The notes under the pieces were generated by a model. The model was given only the letters and a program-made list of their open reading frames with translations. It was not told the DNA's origin and did no database searches. The translations under genes were made by a program, and so were the position numbers. From Thiorhodococcus mannitoliphagus (GTDB taxonomy: Bacteria; Pseudomonadota; Gammaproteobacteria; Chromatiales; Chromatiaceae), in NCBI RefSeq assembly GCF_010915725.1, contig NZ_JAAIJR010000015.1:1-64000 (forward strand): 64,000 bases of DNA, in the 5' to 3' direction. Shown piece by piece: positions 18,761 through 28,500 of this stretch; within the stretch, counting starts at the first letter, position 1, and each line of letters begins with the position of its first letter.

Positions 18761-21238
18761 ATGGCCCTCAAGAAATCCGAGCTTTACTCTTTTCTCTGGA
18801 AATCCTGCGATGAGATGCGTGGCGGCATGGATGCCAGCCAGTACAAGGACTACGTGCTGGTCCTGCTGTTCGTCAAGTATGTCTCCGACAAGTTTGCCGA
18901 GGATCCGGACGCCCTGATCGAGGTGCCCGCTGGCGGACGGTTCGCGGACATGGTGGCGGCCAAGGGCGACAAGGAGATCGGTGAGCGGCTCAACAAGGTC
19001 ACCAATAAGCTGGCCGACGCCAACGAGAGTCTTCGCGGTGCCATCACGGTCGCCAACTTCAACGACGAGGAGAAGCTGGGCCGGGGCAAGGAGATGGTCG
19101 ACCGTCTGACCAAGCTGGTGGCGATCTTCGAGAGCCTGGATTTCGGCCGCAACCGGGCCGAGGGTGACGATTTGCTGGGCGATGCCTACGAATACCTGAT
19201 GCGTCACTTCGCCGAGCAGTCCGGCAAGAGCAAGGGCCAGTTCTACACCCCGGCGGAGGTCTCGCGCGTCATCTCCAAGGTGATCGGCCTGGAGCAGGCC
19301 ACCAGCGGCACCCAGAGCATCTATGACCCAACATGCGGCTCGGGCTCGTTGCTGCTCAAGGCCCACAACGAGGCACAGGATCGCACCGGGCGAGATCTCA
19401 CGCTTTATGGGCAGGAGATGGACAACGCTACCGCCGGACTGGCACGCATGAACATGGTCCTGCACGGCTGCCCCGAGGCGGAGATCTGGCAGGCCAATAC
19501 ACTCGCCGCGCCGCACTTCAAGAACCCGGACGGCGGCCTCAAGACCTTCGATTATGTCGTCGCCAATCCGCCGTTCTCCAACAAGAACTGGACTAGCGGT
19601 CTGAATACCGCCAACGACCCCTTCGAGCGCTTCGAGTACGGCACCCCGCCGGACAAGAACGGCGACTATGCCTTCCTGCTGCACATGCTCAAGAGCCTCA
19701 AGAGCACCGGCAAGGCGGCGGTGATCCTGCCCCATGGTGTGCTCTTCCGTGGCCATGCCGAGGCCGAGATCCGCCGACGCATCGTCCGTCAGGGCACCAT
19801 CAAGGGCATCATCGGGCTGCCGGCGAATCTCTTTTATGGCACCGGCATCCCCGCCTGCATCATCGTGCTCGACAAGGAAGGCGCGTCCTGGCGCACCGGG
19901 ATTTTCATGATCGATGCCAGCAAGGGCTTCATGAAGGACGGCAACAAGAACCGTCTGCGCTCCCGCGACATCCACAAGATCGTCGATACCTTCACGCGCT
20001 TTCAGGAGATCCCCAAGTATTCGCGTCTAGTACCCGTCGCCGAGATCGCGGCCAACGACTTCAACCTCAACCTACCGCGCTACATCGACAGCAGCGAGCC
20101 CGAGGATCTGCAAGACATCGCGGCCCATCTCCACGGCGGCATTCCCGACCCTGACCTCGATCGCCTGGCCGCCTACTGGGAGATCCTGCCCGGCGTGAGG
20201 AGCAAGCTCTTTGCAGCGACCCACCGTCCTGGCTACAGCCAGCTCAAGGTCGAAACCAGCCAGATCAAGACCACCATCTTCGAGCATCCCGAGTTCACCG
20301 CCTTCAACGACCAGGTGACGGCGCGGTTCGAGACCTGGCGGCAGGCCAACCGCCCCCGGCTCATCAGGATCCGTCTCGGCGACCGCCCCAAGCGCTTGAT
20401 CGGACTCCTCTCGGAAGATCTCCTGGAGACCTTCCGCGCACTCTTCGATGGCCAAGAGCCACTCATCGACCCCTATGCGGTCTATCAACACCTGATGGAC
20501 TACTGGGCCGAGACCATGCAAGACGATGTCGATCTGCTCGCCGAGGAGGGCTGGGAGGCGGCCAAGGTGGTCAGACAGCTCATCCCCAGCAAGGATCAGA
20601 AGGGCAAGCTCGTCTACCGCGAGTCCCATGATTTCGTCTTCAACCGCAAACGCTACAAGGCGGACATCATCCCGCCGGCCCTGATGATCGCGCGCTATTT
20701 CAGCGCCGAGCAAGCCGCGCTCGACCAGATGGAGGCGGAGATCGCGGCACTTGACCAGCAACTGGAGGAGCTGCGCGAGGAGCATGGGGGCGAAGAGGGT
20801 CTGCTGACGGAGGCGATGGAGGACGGCAAGATCAGCAAGGCATCGCTGAAGAATCGGCTGCGGAAGATTCGCGACGACCAGAGCAAAGACGACGAGTGCC
20901 AGGTGCTGCAAGCCTACCTGGACCTGATGGAGCGACAAGCCGCCAGCAGTAAGCAATGGAAGGACGCCAAACAGACACTCGATACTCAGGTTGCCGCTCA
21001 GTATGGACGGCTCAGCGACGACGAGGTCACGACGCTGGTGGTCGACGACAAGTGGCTCGCCCGGCTGTCGGCTGATGTGCAGGGCGAGCTGGATCGGGTC
21101 AGCCAGACGCTCACCGGGCGCGTGCGTCAGCTCGCGGAGCGCTATGCGGCGCCCTTGCCGCAGCTCACAGACGAGGTCGAAGCATTGGCCGCGAAGGTGG
21201 GGGAGCACCTCAAGCGCATGGGCCAGGACCTGGGCTGA
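18761..21238 (+). CDS. hsdM: Type I restriction-modification methyltransferase subunit HsdM (long form)
   Basis: An 825-residue adenine-N6 methyltransferase subunit. The N-terminal HsdM domain starts LYSFLWKSCDEMRGGMDASQ. The SAM-binding motif I is DPTCGSGS (Asp189-Ser196) after KGQFYTPAEVS. The catalytic motif IV is NPPF (Asn269-Phe272). Typical HsdM has about 500 residues; this one has a further 300 with a coiled-coil stretch (ALDQQLEELREEHGGE), a form I associate with an alternative type I lineage. The stop overlaps the start of the HipA-like gene by one base (TGATG), so translation is coupled. With HsdS it should methylate, and with HsdR it should restrict unmodified DNA. Confidence 0.95.
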   Translation: MALKKSELYSFLWKSCDEMRGGMDASQYKDYVLVLLFVKYVSDKFAEDPDALIEVPAGGRFADMVAAKGDKEIGERLNKVTNKLADANESLRGAITVANFNDEEKLGRGKEMVDRLTKLVAIFESLDFGRNRAEGDDLLGDAYEYLMRHFAEQSGKSKGQFYTPAEVSRVISKVIGLEQATSGTQSIYDPTCGSGSLLLKAHNEAQDRTGRDLTLYGQEMDNATAGLARMNMVLHGCPEAEIWQANTLAAPHFKNPDGGLKTFDYVVANPPFSNKNWTSGLNTANDPFERFEYGTPPDKNGDYAFLLHMLKSLKSTGKAAVILPHGVLFRGHAEAEIRRRIVRQGTIKGIIGLPANLFYGTGIPACIIVLDKEGASWRTGIFMIDASKGFMKDGNKNRLRSRDIHKIVDTFTRFQEIPKYSRLVPVAEIAANDFNLNLPRYIDSSEPEDLQDIAAHLHGGIPDPDLDRLAAYWEILPGVRSKLFAATHRPGYSQLKVETSQIKTTIFEHPEFTAFNDQVTARFETWRQANRPRLIRIRLGDRPKRLIGLLSEDLLETFRALFDGQEPLIDPYAVYQHLMDYWAETMQDDVDLLAEEGWEAAKVVRQLIPSKDQKGKLVYRESHDFVFNRKRYKADIIPPALMIARYFSAEQAALDQMEAEIAALDQQLEELREEHGGEEGLLTEAMEDGKISKASLKNRLRKIRDDQSKDDECQVLQAYLDLMERQAASSKQWKDAKQTLDTQVAAQYGRLSDDEVTTLVVDDKWLARLSADVQGELDRVSQTLTGRVRQLAERYAAPLPQLTDEVEALAAKVGEHLKRMGQDLG

Positions 21239-22143
21239 TGGCGTTCCCGGTCCGGATCATCGACACCGGTGTTCCGGAGCTGCTCGAACAGCTTGGGACC
21301 AAGAAAAAATCTTGGGTCCGTTTGGATGACTGCCGTTATCTGTTCAAGATCGGCCGCCCCGGCACCGGCGAGAATTGGGCCGAGGTGATCGCGGCCAGAC
21401 TCGCGTCCATGCTGGGCATCCCCCATGCCGACTATGAACTCGCCGTGCGTGGGAATGAAAAGGGCGTGCTCTCGCCGCTCATCGTCCCCGAGGGGGGCCG
21501 CCTGATCGCAGGGAACGAATTGTTGGCCAAGATCCACCCGGAATATCGGGTCCACGAGGTCAGACAGGTCAGCGATCACACACTCAGGAGGATCCATGGC
21601 TTGCTCACACATCCAGCCATCGGTTTCCCTCCTGACTGGAGGCCGCCCTCCGACTCGATCATGACCGCTTACGACCTTTTCCTTGGCTATCTGCTGCTCG
21701 ACGCCTGGATCGCCAATCAGGACCGCCATCATGAGAACTGGGGTGTCATCTATCATCAACGGCGGATCTATCTGTCGCCGAGCTTCGACCATGCCGCCTC
21801 GATGGGTCAGAACGAGACCGACTGCAACCGTGAGGAACGATTGACCACCCGCGACCGGGGGCGTCACATCTCGACCTATGTGATCCGAGCCAGATCCGCC
21901 ATCTACGAGCGCCAGGACAGCGCCAAGCCGTTGAAGACGGTCGAGCTATTCGACAAAGCCGCCAGCCGATCACCGGCGGCCGCGCAGACCTGGCTCGGAC
22001 AACTCGAAAGAATCGGCACACAAGACATTGCGGCACTGTTCGCGCAACTTCAGGAGAGCGAGGCCAGTCAGATTGCCAAGACCTTTGCGATGCGCCTGCT
22101 CGAGCTGAATCGAGAACGACTGCTGAAGAGCCTGACACCATGA
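21238..22143 (+). CDS. HipA-like Ser/Thr kinase, embedded in hsd operon
   Basis: A 301-residue kinase-fold protein, shorter than HipA (about 440), lacking the N-subdomain. Visible kinase features: Lys37 in YLFKI (ATP), Glu in NWAEVIAARLASMLG, catalytic loop NQDRHHENWG (Asp162, Asn167), and metal-binding Asp184 in SFDHAASMG. These match HipA-like kinases such as HipT rather than protein kinases of eukaryotic type. It starts on the last base of the hsdM stop and overlaps the HIRAN gene by four bases, so the three are translated together. The substrate is unknown; it may phosphorylate a translation factor or a subunit of the restriction complex. All catalytic residues appear intact. Confidence 0.85.
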   Translation: MAFPVRIIDTGVPELLEQLGTKKKSWVRLDDCRYLFKIGRPGTGENWAEVIAARLASMLGIPHADYELAVRGNEKGVLSPLIVPEGGRLIAGNELLAKIHPEYRVHEVRQVSDHTLRRIHGLLTHPAIGFPPDWRPPSDSIMTAYDLFLGYLLLDAWIANQDRHHENWGVIYHQRRIYLSPSFDHAASMGQNETDCNREERLTTRDRGRHISTYVIRARSAIYERQDSAKPLKTVELFDKAASRSPAAAQTWLGQLERIGTQDIAALFAQLQESEASQIAKTFAMRLLELNRERLLKSLTP

Positions 22144-22868
22144 ACACACTCTATATCGCCTGGCAGGATCCCGACACGCGCCAATGGCACACCGTCGGCC
22201 GTCTGACCCAGTCGAGCGAGACCGGCTACCGCTTCTGTTATACCGCCGGCGCCGAGGCGTCTCCTCGCTTCGACTATCTGGGGCGGATGCACGACCTCTA
22301 CCGTTGCTATCACTCCGACACCCTGTTTCCGCTCTTCGCCAACCGAATCCTCAACCGCTCCCGGCCCGAGTTCCCCTGCTATCTGGACTGGCTGGGGGTC
22401 GATGCGGATGCCACCCCAATGGAGCTGCTGGCGCGCTCCGGCGGACGGCGGGCGACCGACAGCCTCTGCGTCTATCCCGAGGTGGAGCCGGACGACGCGG
22501 GCTGGATGAGGCTCTACTTCTTCAGCCACGGTCTGCGCTATCTGCCGCCCGATGCACTAGAGGCGCTCGACCAACTCCAGCCTGGCACAGCCCTGCAACT
22601 GGTCCCCGAGGAGCACCAGCACGATCGTTTTGCCTTGCGGCTGGAGGATGGCGCGGCGCAACCGCTCGGCTACTGCCCGCGCTATCTAAATCAGAGCCTG
22701 CGCGCGGTCCTGCGCGAGACGCCGATTCAACTGAGGGTCGCGCGCAACAACCACCAGGCGCCGATTCAGTTTCGGTTGCTATGCGAGGCGCGTTTTCCGG
22801 GGAAGGCTGGAAAGCAGTTCTATGGATCGGATGAGCATCGGCCGCTCGCACTGCTGGCGGCGGCCTGA
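22140..22868 (+). CDS. HIRAN-domain protein with HipA-N-like front, partner of the kinase
   Basis: A 242-residue protein. The C-terminal half (about 120-215) carries a HIRAN pattern: LQPGTALQLVPEEHQHDRFA then LRLED, GYCPRYLNQSL, as in domains that recognise DNA ends or stalled forks. The N-terminal half (LYIAWQDPDTRQWHTVGRL, then PLFANRILNRSRPEFPCYL) resembles the N-subdomain of HipA, separate here as in HipS of HipBST. It overlaps the kinase gene by four bases and hsdS by one. My reading is that it is a regulatory or antitoxin-like partner that ties the kinase to DNA state. The N-half similarity is tentative. Confidence 0.7.
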   Translation: MNTLYIAWQDPDTRQWHTVGRLTQSSETGYRFCYTAGAEASPRFDYLGRMHDLYRCYHSDTLFPLFANRILNRSRPEFPCYLDWLGVDADATPMELLARSGGRRATDSLCVYPEVEPDDAGWMRLYFFSHGLRYLPPDALEALDQLQPGTALQLVPEEHQHDRFALRLEDGAAQPLGYCPRYLNQSLRAVLRETPIQLRVARNNHQAPIQFRLLCEARFPGKAGKQFYGSDEHRPLALLAAA

Positions 22869-24181
22869 TGAATCGAGAGGTTGGATCCGATATGCACAGT
22901 GCTGCAGAAATTCCATCTGGTTACAAGCAGACCGAGGTAGGAGTGATTCCGGAGGATTGGAGGGTTGAACGGCTCGGCGAACAGTCAGAATTTGTGACCA
23001 GCGGCTCGCGGGGCTGGGCACAGTTCTATTCAGAAAGCGGAGCGCTGTTCATTCGTAGCCAAAACGTGCGAGATGGACGACTCAGCTTCGAAGATACTCA
23101 ATACGTTTCAGCGCCAATTGGAGCAGAAAGCAATCGAACCGAGGTCAAGCTGAACGATTTACTGATCACGATAACTGGCAACAGCGTTGGTAATGTTGCA
23201 TTGGTGGAACAGAAGTTCGATGAAGCCTACGTCAGCCAGCATGTTGGACTGGTTCGTCTCAAAGAACCGACAAGGGGTGCTTACATTTGTCGTTATCTAT
23301 CCCCCAACTCACCCGGCAACCCGCAGATAGCAGGAAGTCAGTCTGGACAAAGCAAGCCAGGGCTGAATCTCCAAGACCTAAGAGATTTCCTCATCGCCTT
23401 GCCTTCAAACCCGAATGAGCAACGCGCCATCGCCACCGCGCTCTCGGACGTGGATGCCCTACTCGCCAAGCTCGACCAGCTCATCGCCAAGAAGCGCGAC
23501 ATCAAGCAGGCGGCAATGCAGCAGCTTCTTACTGGTCAGACTCGGTTGCCTGGTTTCAGCGGGGAGTGGGACTTAAGGCTGTTGGGTGATCACGTCAAGT
23601 TCCTGCGACATGGAACCAATTCTCGCGCCGAACTCAGTGCGGACGGTGTCGTGAAATATCTCCACTACGGAGATATTCATACATCAACCCAACTTCGCCT
23701 CAACCCCAAGGAAATGCAGATGCCGAGTCTGGCCGCGGATCGTGCGCAAGCACTGGACCGCTTACGCGATGGAGACTTGGTATTCATAGATGCTTCCGAG
23801 GATCTTGATGGAGTCGGAAAGTCTGTAGAGATATCAGGTGCAGAAGATATGGAGATCGTAGCTGGACTCCACACCATTGCAGCCCGCTTCGACAAATCGG
23901 TGCTCGCGGACAGATTCAAAGCCTATTTGCAGTTTCTACCCGAATTTCGGCACCACCTCAGACGCCTTGCGACTGGTACGAAGGTTTATGCCACCAGCCG
24001 GTCACATATCGCAAACGTCGAGCTACGGCTGCCAGGGGCAACAGAACAAAACGCTATCGCCGCCGTCCTCTCCGACATGGACGCCGAAATCACCGCGCTC
24101 GAAGCCCGCCGCGACAAGACCCGCGCCCTCAAGCAGGGGATGATGCAGGAGCTGCTGACCGGGCGGATCCGGTTGGTCTGA
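22868..24181 (+). CDS. hsdS: Type I restriction-modification specificity subunit HsdS
   Basis: A 437-residue HsdS with the classical layout: target recognition domain 1 (about 15-175), central conserved helix (EQRAIATALSDVDALLAKLD), target recognition domain 2 (about 225-385) and a C-terminal conserved helix (EQNAIAAVLSDMDAEITALE). The two conserved helices are near repeats of each other, as expected for the two-TRD symmetry. It determines the DNA sequence recognised. The two TRD-coding parts look more AT-rich than the flanking hsdM and hsdR genes, which suggests TRD exchange. A second ATG at residue 9 could be the true start. Confidence 0.93.
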   Translation: MNREVGSDMHSAAEIPSGYKQTEVGVIPEDWRVERLGEQSEFVTSGSRGWAQFYSESGALFIRSQNVRDGRLSFEDTQYVSAPIGAESNRTEVKLNDLLITITGNSVGNVALVEQKFDEAYVSQHVGLVRLKEPTRGAYICRYLSPNSPGNPQIAGSQSGQSKPGLNLQDLRDFLIALPSNPNEQRAIATALSDVDALLAKLDQLIAKKRDIKQAAMQQLLTGQTRLPGFSGEWDLRLLGDHVKFLRHGTNSRAELSADGVVKYLHYGDIHTSTQLRLNPKEMQMPSLAADRAQALDRLRDGDLVFIDASEDLDGVGKSVEISGAEDMEIVAGLHTIAARFDKSVLADRFKAYLQFLPEFRHHLRRLATGTKVYATSRSHIANVELRLPGATEQNAIAAVLSDMDAEITALEARRDKTRALKQGMMQELLTGRIRLV

Positions 24182-24340
24182 TCCCTGGCTGACAGCGGCA
24201 TCCGCGCACGAGTCTCGACATGCCTGATGTCCGATTTACAGATCCCGGACAAGGCGCGCCACAAAAAAGATTCTTCTTGACATGTTGTTACGTGAGAAAA
24301 TTGCAGATATCGAACCAGCGATTTCCAGAAGCGCCATCCC

Positions 24341-25492
24341 GTGCCCAGCTTTCGCCACTTCGACCTGCAATTCCTGAATCCCGCCTTCGACTCGCCGCTG
24401 GTCGATGTCCTGACCGAGCTTGAGCATCTGCGTCGGCTGCGCCTCGAAGGCAGTACCCCCGAACCGATCTTCCTCCAGCTCAAACAGGTCTTCCACATTC
24501 TGGAGAGCCTGGGCTCGGCGCGCATCGAGGGAAATCACACCACCCTGGCCGACTATGTGGAGAGCGCGGTGCAAGGCGCGACCCATCGACAGGACCATCT
24601 GCGCGAAATCGCCAATATCGAAACGGCCATGGAGTACGTGGAAACGGTCCAGCAGCCCGGTGAGCCCTTGGCGGAGTCCTTTGTGCGCGAGCTGCACGCA
24701 CTGACCGTGCGTGACTTGGACCGCGAGGGCGACAAGACACCCGGCGCCTACCGCTCATGTCCGGTCAGGATCGCGCAGTCCGACCATCTCCCGCCCGAGG
24801 CGTTGCAGGTGCCCGGCTACATGCAGGAGCTGGTGGCCTTCATCAATCGGACGGACCCGCCGAAGTACGATCTGATCAAGATCGCGCTCGCTCACCATCG
24901 GTTTGGCTGGATCCATCCGTTTCGCAATGGCAACGGGCGCGTGGTGCGTTTGCTGACCTATGCCCTGCTGATCAAGTATGGTTTCAATGTGCAGGCACGG
25001 GGACGCGTGCTGAATCCGACGGCCGTCTTCTGTAATGACCGTGAGCATTACTACCGAATGCTGGCGGATGCCGACGCGGGCACCACGGACGGGCTTGAGC
25101 AGTGGTGCATCTATGTCTTGCAAGGCGTGCTGACCGAGCTACAGAAGGTCGACCAGCTCACCCAGTACGATTACCTGACGCAACGGGTTTTACTCCCCGC
25201 CTTGGCCTTCTCGCGGGAGCGGGCGCTGATCACGCCCCAGGAAGAAGCGGTCTTGGTGGCGAGTGTGAAGGAGGGAATCGCCAAATCGGGTGACTTGGCG
25301 GCCGCCATGCCAGGGTTGAGCACCACTCAGCGGACCTACCAGATTAAAAAGTTGGTGGAGCGCAAGATGCTGCAACCGATCCAGCCCAATGCCCGCCAAT
25401 ATACGATGGGGTTTACCAGCAATTATCTGATGCGCGGAGTCATTCACGCCCTGTCTGACGCGGGCTTCATTTCGGGTCCGCTTGCTGGATGA
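24341..25492 (+). CDS. Fic-domain protein (class II, self-inhibited)
   Basis: A 383-residue Fic protein from a GTG start. The catalytic loop reads HPFRNGNGR (His192), with Asn where most Fic enzymes have Asp/Glu before GNGR. The inhibitory motif SARIEGN (Ser59, Glu63) lies N-terminal to the Fic core, as in class II enzymes that block ATP binding by their own helix. A winged-helix-like tail ([20 protein letters not shown]) follows. Fic enzymes usually transfer AMP to target proteins. The gene stands between hsdS and hsdR on the same strand, preceded by an AT-rich 160-base spacer with a consensus TTGACA at 24277-24282, so it may have its own promoter. Confidence 0.88.
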   Translation: MPSFRHFDLQFLNPAFDSPLVDVLTELEHLRRLRLEGSTPEPIFLQLKQVFHILESLGSARIEGNHTTLADYVESAVQGATHRQDHLREIANIETAMEYVETVQQPGEPLAESFVRELHALTVRDLDREGDKTPGAYRSCPVRIAQSDHLPPEALQVPGYMQELVAFINRTDPPKYDLIKIALAHHRFGWIHPFRNGNGRVVRLLTYALLIKYGFNVQARGRVLNPTAVFCNDREHYYRMLADADAGTTDGLEQWCIYVLQGVLTELQKVDQLTQYDYLTQRVLLPALAFSRERALITPQEEAVLVASVKEGIAKSGDLAAAMPGLSTTQRTYQIKKLVERKMLQPIQPNARQYTMGFTSNYLMRGVIHALSDAGFISGPLAG

Positions 25493-25572
25493 ATGCCTCA
25501 TGGGGACCAGGGCACGCCCGACGCGCTGGATAGAGCCCCAATGGCTTGGAGCCTAAAAGGAAGAACGAGCCC

Positions 25573-28500
25573 ATGAGCACTGTTGGCCAGATCGAAAAGA
25601 AGGCCCAGGCGCGCGTCGTCGCCCTGTTTCAGGAACGTCTCAAATACACCTATCTGGGCAATTGGAGCGACCGCCCCGGCAACGCCAATATCGAGCCCGA
25701 GCGGCTCACTGCCTGGCTACGCGATCAAGGCATCGCCGATGGACTGATCCGCCGCGCTGTGCATGAATTCCAGCGCACAGCCACGGACACCAGCAAGACC
25801 CTCTACGACCGTAATCAGGCGGTCTATAACCTGCTGCGCTATGGCGTGAAGGTGCGCCCCGCCCTGGGCGAGCACCATGTCACGGTCTGGCTGATCGACT
25901 GGAAACATCCCGAGCGCAACGATTTCGCGATCGCCGAAGAGGTCTGGGTCGCGGGCGCCGATGCCAAGGCCAACACCAAGCGCCCGGACCTGGTCATCTA
26001 CGTCAACGGCATCGCCCTGGGTCTGCTGGAGCTGAAGCGCTCCACGGTCTCGGTCGCCGAAGGCATCCGTCAGAACCTGGACAACCAGAAGAAGACCTTC
26101 ATCGAGCCCTTCTTCTCGACCATGCAGTGGCTGATGGCCGGCAACGACAGCGAGGGTCTGCGTTACGGCACCATCGAGACCCCGGAGAAGTATTACCTCC
26201 AGTGGACCGAAGACGGCGGCGAGCATGGCGACGAGTCGAATCCGCTCGACCGCCACCTGCTGCAACTGTGCGAAAAGCGGCGCTTCCTGGAGCTGATCCA
26301 CGACTTCGTGGTCTTCGACGCCGGTACCAAGAAGCTCTGTCGTCACAATCAGTATTTCGGCGTGACGGCCGCCCAAGACTTCATCCGGCGCCGCGAGGGT
26401 GGGATCATCTGGCACACCCAGGGCAGCGGCAAGTCGCTGACCATGGTCTGGCTGGCAAAGTGGATCCGCGAGCACCGCCCAGACGCACGGGTGCTCATCA
26501 TCACCGACCGCACCGAGCTGGACGAGCAGATCGAGAAGGTCTTCAAGGGCGTCAGCGAGGCCATCTATCGCACCCAGAGCGGCGCGGACCTGATCGACAC
26601 GCTGAACGGGACCACCGAGTCCCTGATGTGCTCCCTGGTGCACAAGTTCGGCGGCAAGGAGCAAGACGCATCGAGCGAGCGCGAGAGCGTCAAGGCGTTC
26701 ATCGCATCCATCCAGCGGCTTCCATCCGATTTCCGGGCCAAGGGCGACCTCTACGTCTTCGTCGACGAGTGCCACCGCACCCAGTCCGGCGACCTGCATC
26801 AGGCCATGAAGAAGCTCATGCCGGATGCGCTCTTCATCGGTTTCACCGGCACGCCGCTGCTCAAGGCCGATAAGCGCAAGAGCATCGAGATCTTCGGCCG
26901 CTACATCCATACCTACAAGTTCGATCAGGCGGTACTCGAAGGCGTGGTGCTCGATCTGCGCTACGAGGCCCGCGACATCGACCAGCAGTTGACCAACACC
27001 ACCAAGGTCGACCAGTGGTTCGACGCCAAGACCAAGGGGCTGAACGACCTGGCCAAGGCCCAGCTCAAGCGCAAGTGGGGCACCATGCAGCGCGTGCTGT
27101 CGAGCCAATCGCGGCTGTCCAAGATCGTGGCCGACATCCTGCTCGACATGAGCACCCGGCCCCGTCTGGCGGACGGCCACGGCAATGCCCTGCTGGTGGC
27201 CGGCAGCATCTACGAGGCGTGCAAGCTCTACACACTCTTCGCCGACACCGAGTTGAAGGGCAAGTGCGCCATCGTCACCAGCTATACACCGAGCATCGCC
27301 GACACCAAGGGCGAGACGACCGGCGAGGGCGAGACCGACAACCTGCTCAAGTATGGCGTCTACGCCCGGATGCTGGCCGACTGGTTCAATGAGCCAGAGA
27401 AAACCGCCGTCAAAAAGGTGGAGACGTTCGAGAAGCAGGTGAAGCAAAGGTTCGTCAAGGAGCCGGGACAGATGAAGCTGCTGATCGTCGTGGACAAGCT
27501 GCTCACCGGCTTCGACGCGCCTTCCGCGACCTATCTCTACATCGACAAGACGATGCAAGACCACGGGCTCTTCCAGGCCATCTGCCGCGTCAACCGGCTC
27601 GACGGCGAGAGCAAGGACTATGGCTACATCATCGACTACAAGGACCTCTTCAAGAGCCTGGAGTGCGCGGTCGCCGACTATACCAGCGGCTCCTTGGACG
27701 CCTATGACAAGGAAGATGTCGAAGGGCTGCTGAAGAACCGCCTCAGTGAGGCACACGAGGATCTGGAGCAGGCGCGCGAGGCAATCAAGGCGCTGTGCGA
27801 TCCGGTGACGCCACCACGCGGCGAGCTGGAGTATTTCCGCTACTTCTGCGCCCAGGATTCCGGCAGCGCCGAACAGCTCAAGGAGAACGAGCCGAAGCGC
27901 CTCAAGCTCTACAAGCTGTTGGCGGGACTGCTGCGCAGCTATGCCAACCTCGCCAGCGAGCTGGCCGAGGCGGGCTACTCACCGCAGGACATTTATCAGA
28001 TCAAGGCCGAGGTCGACCACTTCACCAAGGTCGGCGACGCCGTCAAGCGCAACAGCGGCGACTACATCGACCTCAAGGCGTATGAGCCGGCGATGCGTTA
28101 TCTGATCGATAACTACATCTCGGCGTCCGAGAGCGAGCAGATCTCGGCCTTCGACGATCTGAGCCTGGTCCAACTGATCGTCGAGCGCGGCTCAGAGGCC
28201 GTAAACGCCCTGCCCAAGGGCATCCGAAAGAACGAGGATGCAGTCGCCGAGACCATCGAAAACAACGTCCGTCGTCTGATCATCGACGAGTCGCCGATCG
28301 ATCCCGCCTACTACGAGAAGATATCCAAGCTGCTGGACGCCCTGATCGAGCAGCGGCGCAAGGGTGCCCTCAGCTACAAGGAATACCTGGAGAAAATCGC
28401 CACACTGACGCGACAAGCCAAGCGGACGGATCCGCAGCCAGACACCGGGCCGTCGAGCCTGAAGACAGCCGCCCAACGCGCGCTCTTCAGTAATCTTGGT

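Noticed and set aside
18668-19975. Long minus-strand frame opposite hsdM, and similar long frames opposite hsdR, ahcY and metK
   Set aside because: High-GC shadows of strongly conserved plus or minus strand genes; no domain recognised.
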